This document shows, one piece after another, positions 1 through 11,292 of a DNA stretch of 64,000 nucleotides. Source of the DNA: Abelmoschus esculentus. Its lineage: Eukaryota > Streptophyta > Magnoliopsida > Malvales > Malvaceae. The position numbers and the translations under genes were made by a program. The stretch spans positions 16,446,001 to 16,510,000 of the forward strand of contig JAUCBN010000011.1 in assembly GCA_035048815.1 (NCBI GenBank), given 5' to 3'. How positions within the stretch are numbered: position 1 is the stretch's first letter; the number at the start of each line of letters is the position of its first letter. The notes beneath the pieces are model-generated. The model was not told where the DNA came from and searched no databases. It saw only the letters and a program-made list of their open reading frames with translations.

Positions 1-304
1 TAAATCTCCGGTTTTAAATGTTTTTTGTCCCCAATTTTAGCCCTAAAACTAAAACCCTCTTTTTAAGGTTAAAAACCCTAGGTTTCCATCCTCAGTTTTA
101 AATTTCAATTTCTCAATTTTAATTTTCGATTTTTAAATCTATAAATTCCCAAAGTTTTCAAAACCCTAATTTATAACGTTTCATCTTTTTCAAGTGAACC
201 CCTTTTTTAAAATTAAACCCATTCTTCCATTAGTGATCTTTTATCAAACTTAATTTTTTTGAATGGCTTTTACCACACTTAAGATTTTTAAAAGGAAGGT
301 TACT
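1..304. other. AT-rich non-coding DNA
   Basis: No gene seen. Pyrimidine-rich runs with scattered CCCTAA-like words, resembling worn LTR or untranslated sequence upstream of the pol relic, but no boundary can be placed. Confidence 0.4.
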
Positions 305-2308
305 ACAGAGGTGAAACAAAAGTAGAGGATAAATTAAAAATATCTATAAATACCCTTACTAGTAATATGTGGTGTAACACACTAAAGCTGCATGGTACCT
401 TTAAAGGGAGACCACTGAATATTTTAGTTGACAATGAAAGTACTCATAGCTTTATAACTCTCACTCAGGCTAAAGAAGACAAAAAAATATACAAACAAAG
501 GCTCTAATCATAATAGTAGCCAATAGGAGAAAAAACTATATAAGATAACCAATAATAATGTACTAACTTGGAGAATGCAAGGACATAAATTTAAGTATTA
601 TTTTAGAGTTTTATAGTTAAGAGACAGTGACATGATAATAAGCATTGATTGGATGAAGATCTATAGTCTATTAACTTTGGATTTTCATAAGACGACGCTA
701 CAGTTTATGAAATAAGGACCAAAGGTGATTTTGAGAGGGGATTTTTATGTCACTGTTGATTTCGCTGTTAGATTTTTATAAGATGATTTTAGGGATAAAT
801 TGCAAAAATTAAATAATAAAGACTGAATTATTTTATGATATTTATTTACTTAATGATGAAACAGAAGAAGTGGTCACCCCAAAAATGTTGGAGCCTATAT
901 TGAAAGAGTATCACATGATTTTTGAAAAACTTAAGAGAATGCCACCTTACAAAGACCATGATCATGTTATATTATTAAAATCAGAAGCACAATCTGTCAA
1001 TTTGAGACCCTACAAATTTCTCCATCACTAGAAAACAAAAGTTGAGAAATAAATTAAAGGTATGTTAGCTTCATCTATAATTCAAACTAGCAAAAGTCTA
1101 TTTCCTTCCCCTTATTTGCTAGTTAAGAAAAATACGGCAATTGAAGATTATGTATGGACTAAAAGTAATTAATGATAATGAAAAAATTCTCATTACTATT
1201 TCTAGAAGATTTACTAGATGGATTAACCCGAGTTTCTTGCTTCTCTAAAGTGGATATGAGATTAGGGTATTGATAAATCAGAATTAAAGACGAAGACATA
1301 AAGAAAACTGCATTTAGAATACATCAAAGACATTTTGAGTTAAGGTTATACCTTTTTACCTGACAAATGTCCTTGCTATCTTTCAGTCCCTAATGAACAA
1401 ATTGTTTTAGTCATATATAGAAGTTTTTATTTTGATTTTCTTTAATGACATCTTAATTTACAACCCTGACTTATAGACACATACAACTCATCTCAAGGTG
1501 GTTTTTATTGAAACATAATCAATTATTTGGAGAAAAAAAGTTAGTGTTTCACATATTCTTTGACTTGAGTTAACAGTTTTAGCCAATAAAACTGGACTAA
1601 AGGGGTATATTCTTTGACCCTTATTTATTCCTCAACAAGCATAGGAAGTGATAACTATGAACTTTATAGAAGTGTTACTCTTATCCCTAAAGTACAACTA
1701 TACTCTCGTTATAGTGAATAAGTTAACTAAATATGGTTATATTTTATCTTTGTCACATCCCCACACTGCTATAAAAGTAGTTAGAACCTACTTAAATCAG
1801 ATGTATAAACTACATGAAGCACCTAAAGTAGTTATTTCAGACAGAGACAAGACCTTCATCAATACCTTCTGAAAAAGATGATGAAAAAATTGAGAATTGG
1901 TATACTATTTTGTATTACTTACCATCCAAAAACAGATAAACAAACAAAAAGACTGAACCAGTGTTTGAAGCAATACTTAAGGAGCATGTGCTTCATTAAA
2001 CTAAGCAGTTGGGCTAAGCTCATACCTCAGACAAAATGGTGGTACAACACCAATAATTAAAGAAGTTGTTAAGTGAACAACCGAGTAAAACTTAAAATAA
2101 AATAAAATAGTATGTCAATAAAAAACGATCAAAAAGGAAATTTCATGTTAGAAATAAGGTTTATCTAAAGTTGTAGCCTTACAGACAGACATTCTTGGCC
2201 TGTCTCTTCAAAAAAATTTAAAACTTTATGTCAGGTATTATGGACCTTACAAGGTTGTTAAAAGAATTGGGTTAGTGGCCTATAAACTATTGCTACCGAC
2301 AATTATTA
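305..2308 (+). pseudogene. Chromovirus-type Ty3/gypsy pol relic
   Basis: Eroded LTR-retrotransposon polyprotein, readable only across several frames. A protease remnant near 418-460 reads LVDNESTHSFI, so the catalytic D-S-G has become D-N-E. Reverse transcriptase pieces follow at about 840-1510; the catalytic motif near 1440 reads FFNDILIY, with an Asn in place of the first Asp. Integrase core remnants occupy 1648-2060, with the SDRDKTF and YHPKTDKQT motifs and WWYNTN at the end. An integrase C-terminal stretch (FHV..KVYLKL..YRQT) lies near 2135-2290. Gene order PR-RT-IN identifies Ty3/gypsy. The integrase closely resembles that of the element at 57.9-63.5 kb, so it is probably an older member of the same clade. 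No LTR can be assigned. Dead by multiple stops and frameshifts. Confidence 0.85.
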
Positions 2309-2637
2309 TAACACCCTAAAACCCATATTAAAAGTAAACCAAGGTTCGAGTGTTAAAAGCAATCACTTGATCATACAAAAAAATGGCATTAATTTTAAAA
2401 AATTTCATTTGATATTGAACAAATATATCTTCCAACATGAGTCATGCTACTCAACCATGTTTATGGAAACATAACGGTCATTGATTAACATGGTATAATT
2501 CATTTACTCATTATTTAACAATCATCTTATAACTTCATTCATTTATTTATTGATCTCGAATGGATCAAAGATAAACATTATGGTGCTTCCAATCATGAAA
2601 TTCGGTCCTTTCTCAGTTAATCTAATAAGAGTTAGAA
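2309..2637. repeat. LTR-like relic (left part)
   Basis: Begins TAACACCCTAAAACCC directly after the integrase tail, which resembles the TGTAACACCC start of Del/Tekay-type LTRs found elsewhere in this window. No partner LTR or target duplication was found. The Mutator-like element at 2647 is inserted in it. Confidence 0.35.
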
Positions 2638-2646
2638 TTTACTTTA

Positions 2647-3713
2647 GGATAAACTACACGGATAGTCACCATATTATGGGGTTGGTATCGATCTGACCAC
2701 AATGCTTTAAAAAGAATCAAATACACCGTTAAACTATTAATTTGGTATTAAAATTAAAGGAGTAACGGACTGATGACGTGGCAGGTAAATATAAAATGAA
2801 ATAATTACACATTTAATCTTGTTATTCATACATTTTTATAATTTAGTCCCATGCTAACCAGGGAAATCGAACCTGAGACAAAAAGATGAACAATATCTAT
2901 GCTAATTACTAGGCCAAGACTTCTACATGATTTAAAACACTACCTTTAGGTATATATATTATTGTTTCTAACATTTGTTCTTTTACTTTTATCTTTTTTA
3001 ATAATTAAATTTTGTTTAAAAGTTTAAAATTAATAAAATTTTGTTTATAAACCCTAACCCTAAACACTAAATATTAAACCCTAAATTCATTTAAGTTTTA
3101 AATTATGATAAAAATTCATTAAATAAGATTTAGAATTTGTTGTTAAACCCTAAACCCTAAACTCACTTAATAAACCATAAATCCTAAACCCTAAAGTGAG
3201 TTTAGAGTTTAGGGTTTAACAACAAATTCTAAATCTTATTTAATAAATTTTATTATAATTTAAAACTTAAATAAATTTGGGGTTAGGGATATAAATAAAA
3301 TTTTTTTAATTTTAAACTTTTAATTTACTATATAATAATTTAATTATTATTTTTAATTAAATTAAAAAAGATAAAAATAAATGAACAAATGTGTCACCAC
3401 CTGATTGGAGGAGAAAAATATATGACCCTCCAACAAGGTGGTGACACGTGTCACCATCTAATTAAATAGTTATATTATTTTATTAATAATAAAATTATGA
3501 CTAAATTATAAAAATTATGAATAACAGGGATTATATGTGTAATTATTCTATTTTATATTTAACTGCCACGTCATCAGTTCGTTACATCCTTAACGGCAGA
3601 TGACTATTTTAATACCAAATCAATAATTTATCAGTGTATTTGATTCTTTTTAAAGCATTATGATCAGATCGATATTAAACTCATAGTATAGTAACTATCT
3701 GTGTAGTTTACCC
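2647..3713. mobile_element. Mutator-like non-autonomous TIR element
   Basis: The left end GGATAAACTACACGGATAG matches the reverse complement of the right end (GGGTAAACTACACAGATAG), and similarity of the two arms continues for about 180 bp. The element is flanked by a perfect 9-bp direct repeat TTTACTTTA (2638-2646 and 3714-3722). A 9-bp duplication, long TIRs and GG termini are characteristic of Mutator-like elements. Length 1,067 bp. No transposase is present. The centre holds a second inverted repeat (about 3098-3160 against 3185-3270) made partly of degenerate CCCTAAA words, and a small inverted repeat (GTGTCACCACCTGATT / AGGTGGTGACAC) at 3391-3450. Confidence 0.88.
3050..3290. repeat. Inverted arms of telomere-like CCCTAAA words
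   Basis: Several CCCTAAA/CCCTAACCC words on the left arm are mirrored by TTTAGGG words on the right arm around about 3185. They are part of the fold-back centre of the Mutator-like element rather than a telomere scar, because the words are sparse and interrupted. Confidence 0.6.
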
Positions 3714-3722
3714 TTTACTTTA

Positions 3723-4375
3723 ATGTAATTACTCTATGAAAATTAAACGTATCGAGTATTCTAAATTCTTATCAATAAATTGTTTTATTTCATCAAAGTT
3801 TAAACCATGCTTTCTTTTCTACGTATATAACACATCAATTTATCGTGTCTTTCTAAATGTACTCAAATTATGAATCTTTAAATCTATTCATTAATATTTC
3901 TTTGTTTTTGTTTTCCCATTCGAAAGTTTCACCATTAATATACCAGCATAAATTATCTCAAGTTTATGTTCCAATTACGGTGTCTTAACATGTATAAGAA
4001 ACACGAACCATCTAGCCTCATCGGTTGAAAGAACAATTATTATTCCTGGAGGATACGGGTTCGAGTACCAATTAAGTCAGCACAGTAATTGAATGATTAA
4101 TGTCCAATGGTTGAGAATATATACTTTAGAACAGATACTACTGTAATCATTGTAGCTAAATAAAAAAAACATGCATAAAAAATACGTTACTTTATTCAAC
4201 AATAAATACACTCTTTGATAAATTAAACATGCTTACATTCCTACTCTATCGAATATATTAGGCATATCTATAACCGTTCATATTTTGTCAAATGAAATTC
4301 ATAGTGTAATCACTCATTTTTATCGGGTTTTTAATATTTTAATATTATTTTAATATTATTATTATTATTAAAAAA
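3723..4375. other. AT-rich relic with a segment shared with 32.2 kb
   Basis: No gene seen. A segment at about 4004-4135 (CCATCTAGCCTCATCGGTTG, then AATGTCCAATGGTTGAGA) recurs on the same strand at 32165-32245, where an internal ~65-bp part is absent. This identifies it as dispersed repeat DNA, probably LTR-derived. Confidence 0.45.
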
Positions 4376-4632
4376 TGTTAGAATTAAAATATATTCGATA
4401 TAAATATAAACCCAAGATCTATACATGTCAAATCATCAAGAACAATAAAATAAATAAACTAAATGCGGAAGCGTACCTGAATTAATCGATAGAGTTTTTC
4501 CAGAGGGTTTGATCTTCTAAGAAGTTAGGTTTTCTCTTGCGGCACAACTCTCAGACGGGGAAAAGAGATATACAAGTTGGCCTAATTCTTGGGGACCACC
4601 CCTTTATATAGTTGATTTAATAAGTATAACTT
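4376..4632 (-). repeat. 3' LTR remnant of minus-strand copia relic
   Basis: Closely matches the segment starting at 8368 for about 255 bp, both beginning TGTTAGAATTAAAATA. The match stops near 4632, so the LTR is truncated or recombined there. Element orientation is inferred from the primer-site complement next to the right-hand copy. Confidence 0.75.
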
Positions 4633-4693
4633 GAGAGAGTCTTCACAAAAGCAATAAGTGTCAAATTATTTTGAAAGAATCTTTCAGTATAAC

Positions 4694-5480
4694 TTGAGAG
4701 AGAGTCTTCACAAAATCAATGTATTCTTTTAGAGTATATCCTTTAGATACAAGATATGCCTTATACTTGTTCACATTATCATTTACATCCCTCTTGATTT
4801 TAAATATTAATTTACAACCAATTGGTTTGTACCTTAAGGTAATGCGACAAGTTCTTAAACTTTATTATCTTGTATAAAATTATACTCTTTTGAGTAACAT
4901 CAATCCACTTTTGAGAGTTAAAACATTTATGGTTTGATAAAAGAAACTGGTCAGGTTGTCTTTTATCATTCCATTATTATCTTTATTTTCTTGATGAAAT
5001 ACTAAGTAATAATCCTCAATAGTATTTCTCTTTCCTCTCATGGATATCTTTAAAGACATATTTTTAGGTTGTTTTTTTAGGTTGTTGAGTTTGTTCTTCT
5101 AAAAAATAATTACCTTATCTTGAACGAGAGTTGTTCAATATTGTTTTGCTGATGTACTTGATTCACTTTTTATTAATGATAGGTGTGAAAACCTAAACAT
5201 CGTGAAAAGTGATAGTAGGAATTAAATTAATATCCAATTCCTCCTTAACAACAATGTATCTAACCTTATTCTCCCTCCAAACTCAACATCCTAAAAATGT
5301 TATAAATCCCTCATTAAAATAATCTTAATTGTGGGATCATAAAATTTACAACCTATGGATCACTCAAAATAGCCTAAGTAATTGCTTACTTTTGAAGTTT
5401 AATTTCTTTACATGTATCCTAACTTATACAAAAGAATAAACACTTTATACCTTATTGTTATTCCTTTGGAGCAGGACCCT
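4694..5480 (-). pseudogene. Ty1/copia integrase-RT relic
   Basis: Reading leftward, 5480-5270 resembles the copia integrase C-terminal region (fragments such as KVFILLYKLGY and GCKFYDPT, compare the usual GYKCYDP). 4960-4694 matches the start of copia reverse transcriptase: NSQKWIDVTQ, then IKRDVNDNVNKYKAYLVSKG and YTLKEYIDFVKTLS. These are the W.DAM and K.D.......YKARLVAKGFTQ blocks of the family. The YVDD and RNase H regions are missing, so the 3' half of pol has been deleted up to the LTR remnant at 4632. Many stops; no function possible. Confidence 0.8.
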
Positions 5481-6229
5481 TAGCAACTTTATTCTAATAT
5501 ATTTTTTATTGCCCTTATTCTTAGAGACACTAACCAAAGAGCACTAACTGATTGGGTATTTTTATAATTATAATGCTTCAACTTTTCTTCCTCTTTAACA
5601 CAATGAGAAATAATCTCATTTGAAGTTTATTTCTCCTTTAATAATTGTAACTAATTTTGAATTAGTTAAACTGTATAGGAAGCTATACTAAAATTATAAG
5701 AACAAACAATTGTTATAAAGTTTAATCTTATGTGCCTTAAGTTTTGAAGCAATATAATATACTCCCTCATATTTCCTTGATCCTTATACTTAATAGACAT
5801 CAAGTAAACCAAAAGTGATGTCATGTTAATTTTAAAAGAAATTAATATTTTTTTATATCAAGGAAACCTTAGTATGAATATTTTTTTTTAGATTTGTGCT
5901 CCTAAAAATTTATAAAATATTTATACATTATGATCATTAGACTTGAACGAACTCGCCTCTCAAAATCCTATTTATGGATGCTTGCTGTCGTGAGAGGTGC
6001 AAGTTGTTCTTCACTTAGTGAAAGTTCTATGTTCATACAACCAAATACTATATATAAGTATCTTTTCTATTCCTTGAAATTAATTTCACTAAACATAAGT
6101 ATAGAATGTATTCAACAGATATTATGATAGTAAAGATAAATCATCTAAATATAGAACAAAAATTATTAAATAAAAAAGCTCACATAAATATCCATAAGTA
6201 AACAATAAATTCAAAATAATGGCTAGTTC

Positions 6230-7080
6230 CCCTCAAGATACCAAGCACAATATTAATATCAAGTCTTTGGACAGTAATATTAACTGTAAGCGGTACTCTT
6301 GTTGTAGCAATCAAACATTGACAATAAACTATGTCAAACAATAGATTAATCTTTGGACTAACATATTGTTCACATAAAATACCATATAATTTTCACACAT
6401 TTATCGCCACATTGTCACTGTAATTCGGCCAAATATTAATTTTCCTTTGGACCAATTAATAAACGCATGAATTACAAAGACCTATAATTATCTTAATATT
6501 TTAAATAAACTAATATACACAAAAGCGGTCACTTTGGTGACATTATGTTTCAATTAACCTATTAAAATATTAGATATCCGAAGCCAAAATATGAATTTAA
6601 TTGTTTAAAAATATTTTTCTTAATTTTATGTTTTACTCAAGAAAAAAGATAACCAAAGTAATAATAAATTTGAATAAAGGTAACCTCATCACAAGATATC
6701 GAACACTCCAATAATATTTTTTAAAAAAATATTAATTTGTAAGTGATATCTTGATGTAGTAATCAAATATTGATAATAAGAATATGTTAAACAAAAATCT
6801 TCCTTTGGGTTGATTTATTGTTCACATATAAAACTGAATAATTATCACATGTTTATTATCACAGATGCACATGTAAAATTACTAATTATTAATCTTCCTT
6901 TGGACCGATTAATATTAACATAAACTGAATTACATGCACAAAACCTTCTATATTTTAAAATAAAATAATTTCCACAATAAAGATCACTTTGGTGACTTAA
7001 TGCTTCAATTAATTTATCTTAAAATATATAACATAAATATATCAATATTCAAACTTAATATTTATAATAGTCAAAGTTGA
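6230..7080. repeat. Two ~460-bp imperfect tandem copies
   Basis: The order of landmarks repeats: AATATTAA(C/T)TGTAAG, GTAGYAATCAAAYATTGA, TATTGTTCACATA, CCTTTGGACC(A/G)ATTAAT, CACTTTGGTGAC. The first set is about 6285-6545, the second about 6728-7005, with related flanks. Roughly 450-470 bp separates equivalent points. Confidence 0.7.
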
Positions 7081-7617
7081 AATTTCTGATAACACTTGAG
7101 TTTTAAAAATACACCAAATTAAGGTTGTCTTGATGGGGCTATGAGAATCCAAATAACCGAAATCATTGATTGTTCTTCAAAAATTTCTTAAATATATTTT
7201 TACCAAAACTAAATTCGATCAAAACATTTAATCTTTAACTAAAAATAAAATACAAAAATATCATACAAGTGAGTAATTCGTATAATAATTACTTAAAACT
7301 TTAATATAATCATAATAATATAATAATCAAAAATAAATTTTTGATCAAACCGAATTGAATATATCAATACCAAATATATATTCTATAATCCAAAATAACA
7401 TATGATCAAAATTAAATACCGAATATGTTAACCAAATAAATTACATAAAGTAACAATATACTTTAAAAGTAACATGTCAAAAGATCATTCAATCATAACT
7501 TAATAGACATAAACCGAATATAAAGCCTTAATAGCTAACCTGAATATAATTTTCTTTTGAATCATGATAAATTTATCATGACAAAGCCAAAATTAATTAT
7601 ATTTTTCTTTATTATTA

Positions 7618-7850
7618 ACGACCAAAACTAAAATTTTGATCTAACCGAATTTAACTTAATATCAATGATCAAAACTAAAATTTTGATCTAACCAAATTTA
7701 ACTTAATACCAATAATCAAAACTAAAATTTTGATCTAACCGAATTTAACTTAATACCCAATGATCAAAACTAAAATTTTGATCCAACCGAATTTAACTTA
7801 ATACCCAATGATCAAAACTAAAATTGTGATCCAACCAAATTAAACACATA
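7618..7850. repeat. 47-bp tandem repeat, about 5 copies
   Basis: Unit contains ATGATCAAAACTAAAATTTT followed by GATCTAACCGAATTTAACTT and ATACC. Five near-identical copies differ by single changes (CCGAATT/CCAAATT, GATCTAA/GATCCAA). Each unit holds a short hairpin (AAAATTTTGATC around GATCAAAA). Confidence 0.85.
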
Positions 7851-8352
7851 ATTTAAATAAAATATATTTAAAAATATATATTTCATAAAAATAAAGTAAA
7901 TATGTTACTATCGAAGTAATTGGAATCCAAACTTAAAATTTAATTTCCAATTAATAGCAACAAAAAAAAAATTAAATAAATTTTCATGTAGACAAAACCT
8001 AATCTTCATATAAATCTAGATTGATTTCTATGATTTCTTAATTAATCGATTCAAACCCATGGACATAAAACCAAACTGAATCCAAAGAAATATATATTTG
8101 TCGTAAAACAATGAATGTTAATCCATTGGAAAAGGAAAAACAAACGGATTGGCGAAAAAACCAAAATAAAATCATAGAAAACAAATCAAATTGATTTGTT
8201 CTTAAAATACGACTGATATATATAATTTAATCTCATACGATTAATTATAAAATCATATCAAAGTAAATAATCCATAAAATTATGTATAATTTTAGTTCAT
8301 AACAATAAATTAAAACCAAAAACTTATGATCTTAATGATTCGACATAATTCT

Positions 8353-8365
8353 GGCTCTGATGCCA
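8353..8365 (-). other. Primer binding site complement (tRNA-Met type)
   Basis: GGCTCTGATGCCA is the complement of TGGCATCAGAGCC, one base from the usual copia primer site TGGTATCAGAGCC. Its place just left of 8368 shows that the right LTR is the 5' LTR of a minus-strand element. Confidence 0.75.
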
Positions 8366-8367
8366 CT

Positions 8368-8706
8368 TGTTAGAATTAAAATATATTCGATATTAATATA
8401 AACCCAAGATCTATACATGTCAAATCATCAAGAATAATAAAATAAATAAACTGAATACGGAAGCGTACCTGAATTAATCGATGGAGTTTTTCCAGAGGAT
8501 TTGATCTTCCAAGAAGTTAGGTTTTCTCTTGCGGCACAACTCTCAGACGGGGAAAAGAGATATGCAAGTTGACCTAATTCTTGGGGACCATAACCCCTTT
8601 ATATAGTTGATTTAATAACCAACTAGTAATTAATTTAATAACCAACTCTGAAGTATTTATAACTCTGCCCCTCATCAAATTATAAATACACCTTATGGTA
8701 TCTACA
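8368..8706 (-). repeat. 5' LTR of minus-strand copia relic
   Basis: Starts TGTTAGAATTAAAAT and probably ends ...TATCTACA at 8706. It contains a minus-strand TATA-like GTGTATTTATAATTTG. The first ~255 bp match 4376-4632. The right limit is inferred from a TG..CA rule only. Confidence 0.65.
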
Positions 8707-8735
8707 CTTTTAATTCTATGATAATTTAATAACTA

Positions 8736-9010
8736 TGTCGCGACCTCTTAAAAAAAACGCGTTTTTAGGTGGAAAGTAGTTCGACGATCGGTTTTAAAAA
8801 ACATGGATTTTATTAATCTTAAAAACCCAAATTTTAAAGAAACATAATTTAATTTTGGAAAGGTTGACTTGGAGTCGCCACCGGCCACTTAGGTAGGCCA
8901 GACACCATAAAAATAAACCAGAGATTCATTTAAAAAACATTGGGTTCGGGAGTCGGTTACGTGTAAGGACGACCCTTACAAACGCCCAAAAATTGGTACC
9001 TTGAAAAAAC
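8736..9010 (+). repeat. LTR-like arm, left of an inverted pair
   Basis: Starts TGTCGCGACC and contains GGAGTCGCCACCGGCC, AGGTAGGCCAGACA and GGGTTCGGGAGTCGGTTACG. The same blocks occur in reverse complement at 12390-12660. These blocks recall terminal sequence of plant Tat/Ogre-type gypsy LTRs, from memory and not checked. Confidence 0.6.
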
Positions 9011-9784
9011 ATTACGTGGCATTGACATTTTGAAGAAAGATATTAATTTAATTTCCCATTATTAAGTGAACATTATTTGAATTTGGATATCCTTTTGATT
9101 TAGAAATTACATCACCTTTAAACTTGAGTTGAACGAGATGTCCTCTAGATAGGAAACCTCACCCAAATTTAAAGGAATGTAACTTCCGCCTCAAAAAGCT
9201 AAAGCAAAATGCATGATTATTTTATCTTGTTCATTTTAAGTTCTACTCCTAAAAAAGGCTCCATTAGTTAAGTGTTCTTTAAAACCTAAGTTACTAGCGT
9301 TACTAGTTATTTACCTATCTATTTATTTAATTCTAAACCTAAGTTTTTGACAAAATTCTAAGTTTTTAATAACACATGAATTTGATGCCAAGGTACACTC
9401 TCTAGGTCAGCATCATGGTGCGTCAAAACACCAACCTCTTTAGTGTATCCGAGACATAAGATTCACATGCTATGTTACTAAATGTTCTCCCTAATTAAAT
9501 TAATTAATTTAAGTGATTAATCCTAAAAAAGGGCTCTAAATTAATTAACTTAAGTTTATTAGGTGACCTTCCTAAAGTATACTATGCAAAACAACATAAA
9601 ATAAAAGCATAAACAAAATAAAGGAACTCATCAATTTTTATTAGAATCATGTATACAAAATGTTACATCAAAAATTCTCATGAAGAGTAAAAAAAGGGAC
9701 TTGTACGAAAAAAGAGATTAAAAGGGATTAGGGATCAAACCTTGAAAGATTGATTAGATTTAAATTAAGTGTGAAATTAATTTT
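9011..9784. other. AT-rich DNA, no gene
   Basis: No coding signal. Continuous with the arm to its left and probably LTR or untranslated retroelement sequence; no counterpart was recognised near the right arm. Confidence 0.4.
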
Positions 9785-10600
9785 TAAAGTTTTAGAAATT
9801 TTAATTAAATTAATTAATTAAATCTTCTTAACTTCAAATTTTAATTAAAACCTAATTTAAATCTAACTCGGTGAATTTAAGTTCAAAGGTTTAATTAGGG
9901 TTGGATTAAACTTAATTAGGTTAATTTTTAAATCTTAGCTTAGAAATTTTAAAATTAATTAAGAGTCTTAACTAAAATAATTTCTAAGTCTTAAGCATTT
10001 AATTTAACTTAATTAAAGTTGAATTTGGGTGAAATTAGGACTAATTAGACCTAAATTAGTTTTAAATCTTATCCTTTTAGAAATTAATTAAAATTAATTA
10101 AATAATTAATTAAAATTATCTTTTAATTTTTAAGAATTTAAAAGGCCTAATTAAAGTCTAAGTTGGGTGAATGTTTTAAGGTTTAAGGCTAACTAGACCT
10201 AATTAAGGATCTTAACTTTAAAACTTTAGAAATTAATTAAAATAATTAATTAAAATTATTTTCTAATTTTTAAGAATTTAAAAACCTAATTAAAGTCTAA
10301 TTTGGTGAGTGTTTTAAAGTTTAGGGCTAAACTAGACCTAATTTGATTAATTTTAAAGCTTATTTTTTAGAAATTAATTAAAATTAATTTAAAATAATTA
10401 ATTAAAATAATTTCCAAAATTTTAAGAACTAAATTACACCTAATTCAAGTCTAATTTTTAGGTTCAAAGGGTTAAATAATTAAACTAGACTTAATTAGAT
10501 TAAATTAATTTTAAAGTTTCTTAAAAATTAAATTAAATTCAAATCTAGAACTTAATTAATTTTTTAAGTCCTTAAAATTAATTTTAAGACCTAAATTAAG
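9785..10600. repeat. ~145-bp AT-rich tandem array
   Basis: About five to six diverged units. Each holds AGAAATTAATTAAAATTAAT, then TTTTTAAGAATTTAAA, CCTAATTAAAGTCTAA, a GGTGAGTGTTTTAA block, and CTAGACCTAATT. Clear unit starts are near 10078, 10230 and 10371 (spacings 152 and 141); earlier units are more diverged. Confidence 0.75.
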
Positions 10601-11010
10601 TCTAAAATAAATAATTTTCATCCTAGGGGCTCACATAAAATAAACGGAGGCCAACTTACCAAACAAGGGCACAAATCTCACATGATTGCAAGTAATGTCA
10701 AAATCTTGCTTTGAATCTGCCATATTAGAAGTTCAAGAAGATGACATGTGATTCTATAATAGTCACAAAAGAGCATGAATATAGTTCTCTCATGCTGTAA
10801 AAGGCTGAAAGCAGCAAAATGTAAACAATTAGCAACTGTGTATGAGCAAACTTAGCAAACGAGGTTCGAACAATTTGACATCAAACTGTCATGAATTACT
10901 CCGAATGTTGTATACTCAGTCTATAAGGTTTTCGTAGATTCAACTTCTCTCTACTACGAAAGGTTGCTGGAACTGATCTAACTATCACAATCTTAAGGAA
11001 GAAAACTTAC
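10601..11010 (-). other. Probable intron sequence of the SFT2 fragment
   Basis: Less repetitive than its surroundings. It lies immediately 3' (minus strand) of the exon donor site at 11010, so it is probably captured intron. No second exon was recognised. Confidence 0.4.
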
Positions 11011-11292
11011 CCATAATGCACAAATGAGAGCAAGAACAACAAATCCAATGTAAACAGCTGTTGCGTAAACACGAACTGAATCAAACATCATCCGTAGCTG
11101 TTGCTCAGGTCCCATGAGGAATGCTGTGCTTCCAACTGCCAAGACATTTCTGAAGGTGAACAATAATGCAAATTTGATGGGTATGGCAAACACAACAAGT
11201 GACTCTTGGTGTGAAGTTTCTGCCGATTGTTGCTTCAAATTCTTCCAGAATCCTTCCTTCTTCTCCCCAGAGCCTTCGATTTCTCCTCCCCT
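11011..11292 (-). pseudogene. SFT2-type vesicle transport protein, one exon
   Basis: The minus-strand frame reads FAIPIKFALLFTFRNVLAVG, then STAFLMGPEQQLRMMFDSVR and VYATAVYIGFVVLALICALW. This matches the first two membrane helices and the GP.RQ loop of plant SFT2-like Golgi transport proteins, which have four helices and act in retrograde vesicle fusion. The frame ends at a consensus 5' splice site, ATGG|GTAAGTTTTC, at 11011/11010, so this is a genomic piece, not a processed copy. Upstream codons (GSGEKKEGFWKNLKQQ) look like a cytoplasmic N-terminus, but this frame meets two stops (TGATGA) before any ATG. The remaining exons, encoding about the last two helices, were not found. A gene fragment stranded among repeats. 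Confidence 0.8.

Larger units (their letters stand above)
5600..8352. other. Non-coding interior of copia relic
   Basis: Very AT-rich DNA between the pol relic and the right LTR. No gag or protease is recognisable. A 65-codon open frame on the plus strand at 5930-6127 resembles nothing I know and is not called. The stretch is dominated by the repeats listed separately. Confidence 0.6.

Noticed and set aside
4004..4100. A tRNA gene
   Set aside because: Has A- and B-box-like words but no acceptor stem pairing and no anticodon arm that I can fold.
7618..7850. CRISPR-like array
   Set aside because: Units are contiguous with no unique spacers, the genome is a plant, and no cas genes exist.
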